DNA of 64,000 bases from the NCBI GenBank assembly GCA_004026145.2, contig CP034996.1:16196641-16260640 (forward strand). The letters run 5' to 3'. A program made the translations under genes and the position numbers. This document shows positions 1-12,224 of this stretch, one piece after another. Every line of letters starts with the position of its first letter. The stretch's first letter is position 1. Origin of the DNA: Takifugu bimaculatus. Its lineage: Eukaryota > Chordata > Actinopteri > Tetraodontiformes > Tetraodontidae. The notes under the pieces were generated by a model. It worked only from the letters and a program-made list of their open reading frames with translations. It was not told the DNA's origin and made no database searches.

Positions 1-125
1 AATGGTCATCCCCGGTGGTATCGACATCCACACCCACTTCCAGATGCCCTATCGTGGCACCACGACAGTGGACGACTTTGCCCAGGGTTCCAAGGCTGCT
101 CTGGCCGGGGGGACAACCATGATCG
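1..125 (+). CDS. dpysl3: dpysl3 exon (first in window, 5' part may be cut)
   Basis: Base 1 is the last base of a split or preceding codon; reading starts M-V-I-P-G-G-I-D-I-H-T-H-F. This is the beta-strand segment that carries the HxH zinc ligands in true dihydropyrimidinases. It ends ...AGGTTMI-G before GTGAGAG, phase 1. No acceptor is visible, so the exon may begin before the window. Confidence 0.9.
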
Positions 126-1255
126 GTGAGAGCTGCCAGAGAGGCACAGTCAGACACTACAGCTAAGGAGGGGGGAAGGGTAGATGTAGGACAAGAGCGA
201 GAGGAATGGGAGTTAAGCTAGTTTTGGGGGGCTTTTCTTTAGCTTTGGGGGGCACTTTCTTTTTTACAGAGCCAGACAAAAGACAATCGGCATCAGCAGC
301 TGGGGGGAAGGGGGAGGGGGGTTCATAAATGAAACTCTGTCCTCAGAAAAGAACAAGGGTGTCCTATTTCAGTGCATCTACCTTAAACAGCTGGTAGAGA
401 CAACCTTGTTAATGACTGTTGAGCTGACTACTGCGGGTCTGCAAGTGTTTGTAGGCCTGATCCTGTAATAAGCTGCAGCCATCAACCTCATTCATCCAGG
501 GATTACAGACAAGTGGGTGAAGCGTCAGGGAGAAAGTGGAAACACAGACAACAATATCTTTAATTCTGCTTCTGTTCATCTCAGATTGTAGAGATGACGT
601 TATGTCTGTCACAAACAGGAACATCGGATGACAATATAAACAGCTGTTTTCTGCTTTTCCCTTTAATCTCCTATTAACATGTAGATAAGCAGATTTAGTC
701 ATCCTTAACTAGATAAAGAAGCCAGTTGGGTAGTGAGCCTGCAGCGGGTTTATTGTCCTGCAGGAAAATATGTATGTGTTTTTGGTTGGCATGAAACGGT
801 TAAAAGATGATAGCATTTACTTAAATAATTACACGAAAGGTTGAGCTAAAATTTAGCCACATTGTTCCAAAATTTCTTAAGGCAACTGACTGTTGCTACC
901 AAAAAGCTGCAAATATTTAGAAAAGGGATGGTCTCTAAATTTGGACACCCTGACAAAAGTGATCAAAACAAAAGCTGACAGGTCCGACTCCACTGGCAAA
1001 GCACTGCAGGAGACAGACAGCTGATTACGCAAGACAAACAATAGACGAAGCAAACAGCGAAGCTGGGAGAGGAATCCTGACATTCAAGATTCAAGATGCA
1101 CTTTATTCATCCCCGTAGGGAAATTGAATTGTAGCAGCCTAACGTGGATTAATATAACTGTAGTCTAGGTTTTGTATTTACAAAGTATAGAAATAGAATA
1201 AATATAAACAAATAAGATTAGAACATTATAAGCATATATACAGCATATATTATAA

Positions 1256-1327
<72 letters not shown>

Positions 1328-4300
1328 TATTATAAGCATATATACATAAATATGGAATAAATAGAAATAAAATTACAACATAAACATTAGACAATTATTT
1401 TTGTTGAGTGGGTTTGGATGAATTATAGAGTTTAATGGTGGACGGCAGGAATGACTTCCTGTACCGTTCCTTAGAGCAGCGAGGCTGCAGGAGTCTGCTG
1501 CTGAAGCCATTTCTCAGTTTGTCCACTGTGTTATGGAGGGGGTGGGAGGGACTGTCCATGATTGTCTGCAGTTTCAACACCATCCTGTCCCTCACCACGT
1601 CGACCAAGTTAGCCAGTCTACAGCCAACAACAGACCCTGCCTTTTTGAATGAGTTTGTTAAGTCTGTTGGCATCCTTTGCTTTAATTCCTGCTCCCCAGC
1701 ACACTGCAGCAAAGAAGATGGTGCTAGCCATGACAGGCTGGTAGAACATGTGGAGCATCCTGCTGCAAACACTGAAGGACCTGAGTCTCCTGAGGAGTCT
1801 GCTCATGGTCTTCTTGTAAACAGCATCAGGTGTTTGTGGACCACTCCAGTTTATTGTCCAGCTGAACACCCAGGAACCTGTAAGATGAGACTATTTCCAC
1901 ATCTTTCCCACTAATGCAGACTGGGGAGGGATGGGGACTTGCTTTTACTGAAGTCCACCACCATCTCCTTCGTCTTGGTCACGTTGAGCTGCAGAAGGTT
2001 CTCCCTGCTCCACCTAACAAAACTCTCCACAAGGTCCCTGTATTCATCCTTCTGTCCATTCTCCACACATCCGACTATGACCGTGTCATCTGAGTACTTC
2101 TGGAGGTGACATGTCTCAGAGTGGTACTGGAAGTCAGCCGTGTAGGTGGTGAACAGAAAGGGGGAGAGCACAGTTCCTTGGGGAGCCCCTGTGTTGCTCA
2201 TCAGGGGGTCGGACACACGGGACATGACACTGAATACACTTTATCCTCATTCCGTGTCCTGCAGTGGACCATGTGATCCCAGAGCCTGGCAGCAGTCTGA
2301 CGGAGTCCTTTGACCAGTGGCGACAGTGGGCTGACGAGAAGGCTTGCTGCGACTACTCGCTCCACGTGGACGTCACCCACTGGAACGACAGCGTCAAGCA
2401 GGAGGTGGATGTGCTCATCAAGGAGAAAGGTAAAATATATGCCCTTTTAGGATCTTTGGCACCTTTAAGACATGTCAACATAATATCTATTATCTGGGGG
2501 AATGATTATTGATGGAGGATTTTCTTCTTTTTTTAATTTTCCACTCTTTTGTTACAGGTGTGAACTCATTCCACGTGTACATGGCTTACAAAGATTACTA
2601 CCAGATGAGCAATAGTGAGGTAAAATAACTTTAATTTAGGACAATCTTAAGTGTTTGGACCGGTAAAGAAGTGATGCCATATGGACGGTCGACACGTTTT
2701 TATGTCCTTGCTGATGTTGAACTTCACAGATGTGCCATAAAAAAAATCCTTCAATGACTCCGCGCAATGAAACTGCATCTGAAAGCTGTTTCATATCCAA
2801 TGCTGGCATTAGTGGATCGTTCTGATGATCAAAAAGCCTTTGGCTGAGTTTGTGCCTCATTTAAGACAGATTTGGAAAACCCGACCGCATCAGTTAACGA
2901 TGTAAACAGTGTAACAACAATGAACACATCAACAATGTAAACCTCTCTGAGCTCTGACAGTATCTACACAAACACTGCTACTTCCCAACTTTTATATTTC
3001 CTTTCTGTAGCGTGTCCTGTTCATACTATATAGAAAGTATTGAGAAAGTCCACCCTTGTCCAGAGTGTGTGAGTCTGGACCCTTGGTGTTTCTCATGCAG
3101 CCATGGCTAATTTGCTCATTCACTGGCTAGCATGAGGTAATTGAAGTCATCCAGCTTGTAGAACTGATCTCATGCAGCTGACTATGGAACCGTGGCACAG
3201 CAACCAAAACAACAACTGCAGCTCATCCCACATAAGTTCAACCATTTCTGGAGACCACACACACAATAATCGCAGCTCGCCGTGTTGAACATGACGTAAA
3301 TTGCGGCCTCCTACTAAAGCTGTGGCTTTGAGGGTGACCCCATCGTTTCAGAGGGGATGCTCACCCTCGTGGGATGTACATGTAATTGGAACCAGTGTCG
3401 TTTTTACAGTTTTACCGTCTTCCTCCTGCAGCTCTACGAGATCTTCACCTTCCTGGCAGAGAGGGGCGGCATCGCTCAGGTCCACGCTGAGAACGGCGAG
3501 ATCATCGCCGAGGTAACAAGCAAAGGCAGACAGATCGCATCTCTTTTTCTGTCCTAATTTTACACAAAACCCTTGCCCTGTGTCCAGCGCAGATTCGTTT
3601 TTGATTTTCCTCATTCCCTCCTTCTGGTTGAGCTTTATCGCTGGATCGCTCTGTACCAGGAGACTAAACACACTGTCACTGATAAGAGGGGAAATATGTT
3701 TCCTGTATGTTGAGGTGTGTGTTGTATTGTAGCTAGATTTTTGTGACTATGGGGCCAAAGTTGTTGAATTGAGTGGGGTTTTAGTCTTCAGTGCTGCAGA
3801 CCGTGCCTGGATTCTGTCTGTGTGTCCGTCGGTTTGCTGATCTGACTCATCACAACTCCCAGTTTTCCTGTTCATTCTTACAGTAGAGCTGTGAGGGAGT
3901 CTGATTTCCATCAACCGTGAAGCCAAAAAAACATCCAAACTGTCAGATTACGTTGCGTCCTGATTTCACTGTTGGTAATGGGGAGCGGGGGGGGTTTGAG
4001 CCTGTGTTTGTGTTATTACTGTTGTAAGGGGGGTAAAAAACCTTCTCAGATAAGGACAGAGATCAGGGCCAACATTCTGCTTATAGCTGCTAACTGCTGC
4101 TTTGGAGAAAGTTAATAATGAATGAAGGATTCTGTTGAACATTCTTTTCTTAATGAGTAAAAAGATGATATTTCCAAAATTCCCACCTATTCCCACCTGC
4201 CACCAGGAAGAAGCTGAGGTAGATGGAGACATGTACAGATGGTGTCCAGAACAGGGAAAACTGGGATTCACTCATCCTCTCATCAGTCTATCCAAAAAAA

Positions 4301-7300
4301 TCAGCAGTTTTCCTCCTCAGTGCCACCAGAATCGTGCATTACTCATTGTCTGGTGTTGGGTGGTCTCAGATTTAACTGACATTTTTTCCCTCTAATGATC
4401 CAGGACAATGTTTTCCTCAATTCAGTTTGGTCAAATCCTAACAGACTCAATTACTTTATTTAGTGAGAAGCTTGCAGAGCAAATTAGTTTATTGTTTTCA
4501 TTCATTCTATTGATCAGACAAAATAAACTCCAGAACAGCATATATGGCTAAAAAAGGGGCTTTTTCATATTGCACATGACGTTTTGTGCATGTGAAAGTT
4601 AAACACTAGCTTTTACATTTATCTTTGATAATAAATAACTTTCCAAGATAGTTTATTTTTTTTAATACATCCCTTACACAATGCTTCTACAATATTGATA
4701 TTTGTACTGTACAGATCGTTTTAGCATTCTGCTATATGACCATGTTTTTGAGAGTTATTTACTTCAAACATTGATGAACTATGTGTTTGTTTCACAGGAG
4801 CAGGCGCGCATGCTACAGATGGGTATCACTGGACCAGAGGGACATGTCCTGAGCAGGCCAGAAGAGGTAAACACACTTAAAAGCACATGAAACAGACAAC
4901 CCACTGTGTCTTTGTGTGGCCTCCTCATGTGTTTATTCATTTTTTTCTTAAGGCCAGGGAAGAGTTTCTAATTTCCTCACATTTTGCTGCTAGTGTTTCT
5001 TCAGCAAACAGCCAAATGAAAGCCACGCGGCCGCCTCGGGGCCTTGTGTGTCTTGAGCTTGACTGGGATTTTCCACTCTGAGTCGTCCCACCACACAGCG
5101 TGCTATTAATTTAGAAAGAGTCTGAAGAATTGTCAGTTTGGTAAAATTGTTTCATTGAGCTGTGCAGCCAAGTGGGATTAGCAGGTCTGGTGGCTGTTTG
5201 GTTTTCATTTATTTGTTATTCGATCCAGATTCAGCCTCAGGAAAAATCGCCAATAGCTTTCCCGCTGGCGGCTCCTTTAACTAATATTTAAACAAAGTTC
5301 GGGAATCACACTGAAAGATCAGCCATGAAATATTGTTTTCTTGGGAAAAATGGGTAAATGACTCTTTCCATCCCACCGGGCCACTTATTTGATATTTTTG
5401 GTGTGTTCATCTCATAAATTTACTTTAATAGTTACAGAGAAGATTATGACTTTTCAAAATTATACGCTTCCACTTGTCATTTTGGTGAACTGTTTTATAA
5501 GTAGAACTACATAATTTGTCGCGGTTGACTTTATTTGAGTAAACCCTAATGGGAAACAACCAGCTCCATGGTAACCTCAGTGTCTGGTTCCTTCGGTCTG
5601 CAGCTGGAGGCGGAGGCAGTGTTCCGTGCCATCACCATCGCCAGCCAAACCAACTGCCCGCTCTACGTAACCCGGGTCATGAGCAAGAGCGCCGCTGACA
5701 TCATCTCACAGGCCCGAAAAAGGGGTAAAAACAACATATTCAGTGTTTCGTCTAACCGTCCAGTGTGTCTGCTTTTTGAATTTCACTCATTCGTCTCCAT
5801 TTTCTCAAGCTGCTGATGTGCACATACTTTTTTAAAGTACACTTTTTGAAAGGGAAAGCCCCTTTGATTGATTTGAGCTACAGAAATATTTGGTAAACTG
5901 AAGAAACAAGCGCGGGGGTGGGGGGGGGGATTGGCCTAACATTCCTGTCAAAGGGAATTCAATGCTTGACCTCTTTGTTTGAATACATTGCCAAGGTTTT
6001 TACATTTAAAGTGGGAACGAAATCAAACGGCAAAGCATGAGAGAAACAGAAGAGCGAACACGTGTTATTGATTGAGGCGGTTGTGCGCGGAGGAACAGGT
6101 TTCACCCTGGCCAGAGCAACACCTTTCACTGCCAGAGATGAGGTGTAGCCCCTTTTCTGCAAACACTCAGACAAATCGGCAAAGCTTTTAGCGAGATGGA
6201 ACTACTGACAAATTAATCAGTCCTGATGGGTGCACTTTTTGTTTTTAATCACACAGAAATGTATCAAATAATCTGTTTTTAATCGTTTCCAAGGGAATGT
6301 TGTGTTTGGGGAGCCAATCGCAGCCAGTCTGGGGACTGATGGGACACATTATTGGAGCAAGAATTGGGCCAAGGCAGCTTCCTTTGTTACGTCCCCTCCT
6401 CTCAGCCCTGATCCCACCACCCCAGATTATTTGAACACTCTGTTGGCCAGGTACGTATCAACGCATAAACCTTTCCGCACGTTATGGGTATTTCCCCTCA
6501 ACCAGTCCAATATTCAGAGGTGCTACATTCAAAAGAAGAATTCTAACAAAGCACAGGCTGAATGCTCAGAAAATATAATCAGATGCAGAATTTGGATGAG
6601 ACAGCAGTCAGTCCCATTTCCAGCGTTGGCCTTTCTCTCAGCAATCCGCATCCAGGATTTTTTTTTTAATGAATTCCTGCTAACGATCCAACTGTCAAAT
6701 ATGAAAATCTTTTCTGTCATGTTGGTCAACGCTGTAGTGGAGACTTGAGCGTGGCGGGCAGTGCCCACTGCACCTTCAGCGTGTCCCAGAAGGCTATCGG
6801 CAAGGATGACTTCACTCAGATCCCAGAAGGTGTGAACGGAGTGGAGGAGAGGATGTCCCTCATCTGGGATAAAGCTGTGGTTAGTATGGCAATAAAACCA
6901 TCCAAATCCAGTGAAAGTCTCTCTTTTTTTCTCTTTTATCCAACTTCCTTTTTCTGACATTGCCTTCGTTCGTTATTAATTCATCCCGCTTTCTCACTCC
7001 TCTGCAGCTTTTTTTTGCTGCTGTCTTTCTGTCACTGCCTTTATCTTTCGCCTTTCTATTTTTAGGTCTGCCCTTTCATTCACCCCAGAACTGAACAAAC
7101 TACCTTCTTTTTCTATCTCCTCTGTCATTATTACTACATCAGCATGCTACTTGCACAGTTCTGTAGTGCTGTGATTTCTATAACTGTGCAGATTTCTGTA
7201 AAATGACTCTAAGTGGATTACTTTTGTGCCTTTTTAGTGCTGGTACAGACCAAATGTAGTGTAGCGTTTATGCTAAGCTACTAGCTCTTCTCTCTTAGCA

Positions 7301-10300
7301 CAGGACTTTGAACTCTACATTCTCTTAAAAGCTTGCTCATGTTATTTAATCTTAGCTCATTTACAACTGCAGCAAAGAGACACAAGTTTGCATTTCAGAC
7401 TACAGGGAAGATGGACGAAAACATGTTCGTGGCCGTCACCAGCACCAACGCTGCCAAAATCCTGAACCTGTATCCTCGCAAGGGTCGGATCGCCGTCGGC
7501 TCCGATGCCGATCTGGTCATCTGGGACACAGATTCCATCCGCACCATCACTGCTAAGACGCACAATTCGGTACGTACTTTGAGCACCGGTGGGGGTTTGT
7601 ACCTGTTACTCATGAGCCAGATTCACTTAAGTTACAATTGGTTAGACCTTTAGTAGCAGGGATTGGGGTTGGGGTTGCCTTCCTAATACTTACAGATACA
7701 GAACATCTGTAAAGATTACAGTCAAAATCAGCTCTTCTCAAACTGCTTTTTTTCCCCAAGCCATTCCATTTAGTGGGAAACAAAATATGCCCCCTGAAGC
7801 TGAGTATATGGACGCAATTTTCTCAGCCTGTCGCTGTAATCCAGCACTTTCACTGGGACTCTAACCGGAGTATAAGATCCTAACTGAGTGGCTTGGATGC
7901 AGTTTTAGTGTATTTTGTTACTTTGAGCGTAATGTAAGGGCTTCTAAATGGATCTCAGGTTTTAAAAAAGATCAAGGTTTACTTAAAAATATCTTTTTAA
8001 AGTACAAGCAAAGTAAATTACATGCCTGGTACTACCAAAGATCTAGAAGGAGGATGTTACACTATGATCTCCACACATTCCAACATTATCTTGTTTTATG
8101 GTGTCTATTAATGAAAGTGGATTTGTCTTGCTTAGAGAGTCGTCTTGGTTCTAACTACTGTTTTACTACCCGATTTCCTTCATTTAGGTTCTAAAGTAGA
8201 ATCATGTGGTTCAGCAAGTTTCTTAAATCGCACTTTCAAACATTCTGAAACTGTAGCTCATTTGTTCTCATGTGTTTATGGTTAAACACAGGAACACATC
8301 ACATTCCAAACATGTGAAACTGCAGCATTATCTGATTGCAGATGTTTCAGAGAGGCTCTCTGACCACCAAACCCACTCACACAGATTCTCACTCGCTCAA
8401 ATGCGTTTTTATCTGACCGTGCACATACATAAATTGCAACTGACACACGTCACAAGCATCCAAACAGGTAAAACAGAACACTCAGAGCGGGAAGTGCCTG
8501 CGTAAGCAGTTGGGGTTTAATCAGCCACACATAAATCCTGCTTGTACAGAAATATTGTATGAGATAAGAACTCATTAGAAAATGTCCATGTTAGTTTTAG
8601 AATCTTGGAAAGGAAGTCATTTAATCTCCAAATGGAGTAATGGAAAGACAGCTCGATTAATAACATGTTTTCTCTCTCCAAATGTGGAATAGATCCACTG
8701 AGGATGCATGGGTGGTTGCATAATGATGTCACCCTCCCGACATTTGTCCGTCCTAAAGTAAAAGCGGTGCAACATGTTTTGCACATTTTGACGAATCCTT
8801 GTTTTCTGTCAAATTAAATCCGCTCTGGTTCTCTTTGGGTTGCACATGGAATTACAAACTGTGGGTTTAAGATGTGACTTCACATTTGGCATGCTGTTCT
8901 GCCTTGATTTTTGGACAGCGGCAAAAAACAGGACCCTTTGGAGGAAATGAACAACAATGGAACGATGGGAGGGGGTAATCCCAGATTGCAGACATGGAAG
9001 CGGAAAAAAGTTAGCACTAGAGGAGTTGGAAGAAGATGAAAATAAATAGAACAGACTGCATAAATCAAGCCGGGAAAGAGGGGATGGATAACAGACACAG
9101 AGCACAGGATAAATGATACAGACATATGGAAAGATCAGTGTGAAATGAACCATGTAGCAAATGAAAGGAGGGATAACAGAGTAAGTGTGAGGGAATGACA
9201 CGCTGAGCTCCAGATGGGTTATGGCAGCTGTTTGTACATGCCAGATAGACGTGTAAGGAACGAGGTGGTGAATGATGAAGACCTTGCTTCGTGTCTGCAA
9301 ATCCAGTTTGCAACAGCGCCCCCTGTTGTTAGCTGTTTGAAAATCTCAACGTTCCGTGTGTGTGTATTCCTTTTTCTTGACTTTCAGGCTGCGGAGTATA
9401 ACATTTTTGAGGGCATGGAGCTGCGAGGAGCCCCATTAGTTGTGATTTGCCAGGGGAAAATCATTCTTGAGGATGGGAACCTGCACGTCACCTCCGGCGT
9501 GGGTCGCTTCATTCCCTGCTCCGCCTTTCCAGACTTTGCCTACAAGCGTGTTAAAGCCAGAAAGCAGGTAAATACATTTTATTGAAAAGTTATTTTTTTT
9601 AATCTAGCATCGACTTAGTGCTTTAGTTTCAACCTGTTCCCTGAAAAGAGTGTTTTGAAAGTCCGGGTGGTCGAAATAGATCTCTTTAAAAAGATTTTGG
9701 ATTCCCAATAGATTTCACAGATGTAATGAAGAAATTACCAAAGATTGAAGGTCTGTTGAAACTATAATGGTGTTATGGTGGGAAAATACTGTAGCTTGGC
9801 TGGTTTGTGCCTTATTCAATGTTCACTAACACCTTAACTGCAAGAATAATTGCAAAAAGAACCTTTGCACATATATTTAAGAGTGTTAATGGACATTTGT
9901 TACCCTCAAATGTGATTTACCCTCAGTGGCTTTTGAACAGGCACTCATAAACTGAAAGCATACGGCTGCTAGTCGCAGTCATGAATCAAGTTGTTAAATG
10001 AACCTGCTGTATTTAGCAGCCAAAAAATCTCATTGTTCAACCATTTCCTACTTTGCAGCTGGCTGGTGGTGTGAATACGGTGCTATAGAAACAGTGGGTT
10101 GTTTATCTTGGTAGCAGTCGCTGTTATGCTTTCTCCAGTCACAGATGTCTCTTTTTAACTCGGACTTTCCGCGATTCCACAGGGTCTCACCACGAACACA
10201 CTGTACTGTACAGTACAGTCACATTTGATGAGATATAAAATTTGGTCCTTTGGTGCCTTTTCTCTGTGTTTATCAGTGTGTTCATCTTGTTTTATTTTTA

Positions 10301-12224
10301 AAAAAAAAACATTATTCCACTCTCACCACAGCTGGCTGTGCTGAAGGCCGTACCCAGGGGAATGTATGATGGCCCGGTGTCTGAGTTCTCCATGTCCCGT
10401 GGTGGGACCCCCTCTGCCTCAGCCCGCACCTCTCCCACCAAACAGCCCGTCAGAAACCTGCACCAGTCTGGATTTAGCCTAGCAGGTAACCCTGCACCAT
10501 GCGGTGAGCCCAGCTTTTTACTGTGCCGTCCTGTTTACTGTGAAGTGATTTACGCTGTGCAGACATTTCAAAGATCACCCCTCAGCCAACACATCTCGCC
10601 TCCGTCCCTCCCTCCCTTCAGAAACTTGTACTTGCTGCTGTGTGGGACTGAATTCATGTGATGTTTAGCACGCTGCTTTTGGAATGATGCATTCACAACC
10701 CGTGATGTTGAGCTTTATGTCTGTGAAGGGTAACGAAAGTTTCACAATGCATTAATGTGTGGGTACTTTCATAACATGAGCATTTACATTTATGCCCATT
10801 TATCCATGGTGAATCAAATTATTTATTATGTTATTGATTTTTTTAAAGAGTAATGCTTACATTTTTTTTTAACTTTACATGTAATATTTCCCTACATTTC
10901 TAGGTAGATTTTATAACAGTTCTTACTGTGGAAAACTCAACTAAACTATGTTCTAGAAGTTTTTGAATCCACAGAGTGAAATGATTAAGCTTGGGGCTTT
11001 GGAGCATTAGCTGTTCCTTTAATTACTCACTTATTTTAAGAAAAATGCAACTTGGAACAGACTGAATCTTTACAGTGTCTCAGACCTCTCAAATCAAATC
11101 CTTGAAAATACGCTGGTGAACGCTGCGTAACCTCTGAAACTGCAGCTTCTTTGTCATTATCGAGCTACAGTCGGAAATTAGGTTCCCCTGGTGTTGCACT
11201 TGTGGATATGAGGTTTGGCTCGAGGCCCAAGATATACAGCCTGGGACATTCCAGGCATCCGGATACGGTCTATTAAGATGCCTATCTAATGCGAAAGATC
11301 ATGACATATGCAACATCTGCTCCATACTGCAGAACTGCTGAGTGACATATTAATGATCAACACTGGATTATCTCTTTACATTCTGGGCAGGACACAAACC
11401 GCAGTTGTTGCTCCAATGTGAACCTAAATGGGTTCGCGTGTGGCCCTAAATCAGTGGCACTTTCCAACCTGGACGGGGCCACAGTAACATGCCTTTGACG
11501 TTACATGATGTGTTCTTAAATTTCCACATTGTTGAGCAACTTGATTTGCCCTGGTTGCTGCATGATAACCTTGCAAATGAAAAAAATCTAGAAAGGTGAC
11601 CTCGGCTGGAAAGAATTTCCACATTTGAGTGTGTGAAATCAGAGGTTGTGATGCTGTTTTTGCAGGCTTTGTTTTTTTTTAAACTGTCCTCTGCGTCTTG
11701 GAGTGAGTCAGAATAATATCTTCACCATCTGCAGGGTTAATTCACTTGTTTTCTTGGAGTGTTTACTTAAACACAGAATGTCATCTGACATTGCTCTCTC
11801 TCGTCATGCTGACAGCCTAGAAATGAAGCCCAGAAATATACGCAAGACAACTAAATGTGATATTATACACATAATTTCAAGACTAGAGGGAGAGTCAAGG
11901 TGTCAACCTCTGCTGTGTAATGCATAGATGTGATACTTTATAAAGTAGTAGTAGTTTAAAAAGTTTAATCACCTTATACCACAGAACATTGGCTGGAGGA
12001 GACAGGGTTTATTGTCTCACAGTAATATTGATTTACTTCCCTCTGTTTCTTACTTCTCTCCTTAATATATTTATTTTTTTGTGTACCAATCCCTTTTCCT
12101 AATTTTTCTCCTGTTTCATCCATATCCAGGCCCCCCGACTCCAGAGGACGTCCCCATTAGACCCGCTGGCCGACGTATCGTGGTGCCCCCTGGTGGTCGT
12201 TCCAACATCACATCCCTCAGTTAA
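1..12224 (+). CDS. dpysl3: dpysl3 (CRMP4), 3' twelve coding exons; 5' end outside window
   Basis: Collapsin response mediator protein: a cytosolic, tetramer-forming, catalytically inactive relative of dihydropyrimidinase that links semaphorin and Rho signalling to actin and microtubules in growing neurites (family knowledge). Exons 1-125, 2265-2429, 2558-2619, 3432-3512, 4798-4866, 5604-5724, 6294-6450, 6738-6879, 7399-7569, 9388-9567, 10332-10485 and 12130-12224 join in phase with GT-AG junctions and encode 506 residues plus TAA. About 64 N-terminal residues are missing compared with the ~570-residue family length. Landmarks are GGIDIHTHF, AQVHAENG, GITGPEGHVLSRPEE, GTHYWSKNWAKAA, STNAAK and the C-terminal PPGGRSNITSLS. 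The run AAEYNIFEGMELRGAPLVV and the tail PRGMYDGPV...GGTP..SAR.SPT fit DPYSL3 better than DPYSL2, DPYSL4 or CRMP1. Introns hold a LINE in the first; the others show no genes, only AT-rich and simple sequence. Confidence 0.9.
1081..2224 (-). mobile_element. 5'-truncated, decayed Rex1/Babar-like non-LTR retrotransposon (LINE)
   Basis: On the minus strand, 2225-1911 encodes a reverse transcriptase piece with STGAPQGTVLSPF-type sequence (here NTGAPQGTVLSPFLF) and a YSDD catalytic motif, followed by TKTKEMVVDF. Shifted frames at 1869-1618 and 1772-1395 continue with RRLRSFSVCSRML, VCWGAGI and KERYRKSFLPSTIKLYN, the usual C-terminal end of this family. The 3' end carries AATAAAGTGCATCTTGAATC, a short tandem tail. 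At least two frame changes make it inactive. A possible 5-base target duplication (TGACA) sits at 1078-1082 and 2225-2229. It lies antisense in the first visible dpysl3 intron. Confidence 0.8.
1256..1320. repeat. (TA)n microsatellite inside the LINE 3' region
   Basis: About 60 bases of uninterrupted TA, flanked on both sides by imperfect AAGCATATATACA copies. Confidence 0.95.
2265..2429 (+). CDS. dpysl3: dpysl3 exon VDHVIPEPGSSL...LIKEKG
   Basis: Acceptor TCCTGCAG and donor G|GTAAAA. Encodes VDHVIPEPGSSLTESF through HWNDSVKQEVDVLIKEKG, a CRMP-specific part of the barrel domain. The 5'-truncated end of an antisense LINE lies only about 40 bases upstream of the acceptor. Confidence 0.93.
2558..2619 (+). 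CDS. dpysl3: dpysl3 exon VNSFHVYMAYKDYYQMSNSE
   Basis: 62-base exon, acceptor TGTTACAG, donor GAG|GTAAAA. Encodes the conserved VNSF-VYMAYKD block of CRMPs. Phase 1 in, phase 0 out. Confidence 0.93.
3432..3512 (+). CDS. dpysl3: dpysl3 exon LYEIFTFLAERGG...HAENGEIIAE
   Basis: 27 codons, phase 0 at both ends, acceptor CCTGCAG, donor GAG|GTAACA. Contains AQVHAENG, the signature just after the position of the metal-ligand lysine in dihydropyrimidinases. Confidence 0.94.
4798..4866 (+). CDS. dpysl3: dpysl3 exon EQARMLQMGITGPEGHVLSRPEE
   Basis: 23 codons, phase 0 at both ends, acceptor TTTCACAG, donor GAG|GTAAAC. GITGPEGHVLSRPEE is nearly invariant among CRMPs. Confidence 0.94.
5604..5724 (+). 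CDS. dpysl3: dpysl3 exon LEAEAVFRAITIASQ...QARKRG
   Basis: 121 bases, acceptor GTCTGCAG, donor G|GTAAAA, phase 0 in and phase 1 out. Encodes EAEAVFRAITIASQTNCPLY and VMSKSAADIISQARKRG. Confidence 0.94.
6294..6450 (+). CDS. dpysl3: dpysl3 exon NVVFGEPIAASLGTDG...NTLLA
   Basis: 157 bases, acceptor TTTCCAAG, donor CAG|GTACGT. Encodes VVFGEPIAASLGTDGTHYWS, KNWAKAASFVTSPPLSPDPT and TPDYLNTLLA. This core is shared by all CRMPs. Confidence 0.93.
6738..6879 (+). CDS. dpysl3: dpysl3 exon SGDLSVAGSAHCTFS...LIWDKAV
   Basis: 142 bases, acceptor GCTGTAG, donor GTG|GTTAGT. Encodes SGDLSVAGSAHCTFSVSQKA, then IGKDDFTQIPEGVNGVEERM and SLIWDKAV. Confidence 0.92.
7399..7569 (+). CDS. dpysl3: dpysl3 exon TTGKMDENMFVAVTSTN...KTHNS
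   Basis: 57 codons, acceptor CATTTCAG, donor TCG|GTACGT, phase 0 at both ends. Carries MDENMFVAVTSTNAAKILNL, then YPRKGRIAVGSDADLVIWD. Confidence 0.94.
9388..9567 (+). CDS. dpysl3: dpysl3 exon AAEYNIFEGMELRG...VKARKQ
   Basis: 60 codons, acceptor CTTTCAG, donor CAG|GTAAAT. AAEYNIFEGMELRGAPLVV followed by ICQGKIILEDGNLHVT is the most DPYSL3-like stretch in the gene and the main support for the paralogue call. Confidence 0.94.
10332..10485 (+). CDS. dpysl3: dpysl3 exon, C-terminal regulatory tail
   Basis: Acceptor ACCACAG, donor G|GTAACC. Encodes LAVLKAVPRGMYDGPVSEFS, then MSRGGTPSASARTSPTKQPV and RNLHQSGFSLAG. By alignment to CRMP2 numbering, the CDK5 Ser522 (TSP) and GSK3 Ser518 and Thr514 (GGTP) are kept. 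The Thr509 position is Met, encoded at 10392-10394. Confidence 0.93.
12130..12224 (+). CDS. dpysl3: dpysl3 last coding exon
   Basis: Acceptor ATATCCAG. Encodes PPTPEDVPIRPAGRRIVVPP, then GGRSNITSLS and TAA at 12222-12224. The PPGGRSNITSLS end is the CRMP C-terminus. The codons for VVPPGGRS contain a good reverse-strand CTCF-like sequence (12184-12199). Confidence 0.95.

Noticed and set aside
1395..2225. Reverse transcriptase ORFs as a host gene
   Set aside because: Frames are broken and the sequence ends with a LINE tail; it is a dead retrotransposon copy.
8809..9313. 163-codon minus-strand frame
   Set aside because: Composition of a T-rich intron; no motif, and overlaps the intron before a dpysl3 exon.
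1..12224. dpysl2, dpysl4 or crmp1 as the first gene
   Set aside because: AAEYNIFEGMELRGAPLVV, the GGTP/SAR/SPT tail and the neighbours fit dpysl3 better; a tree would settle it.
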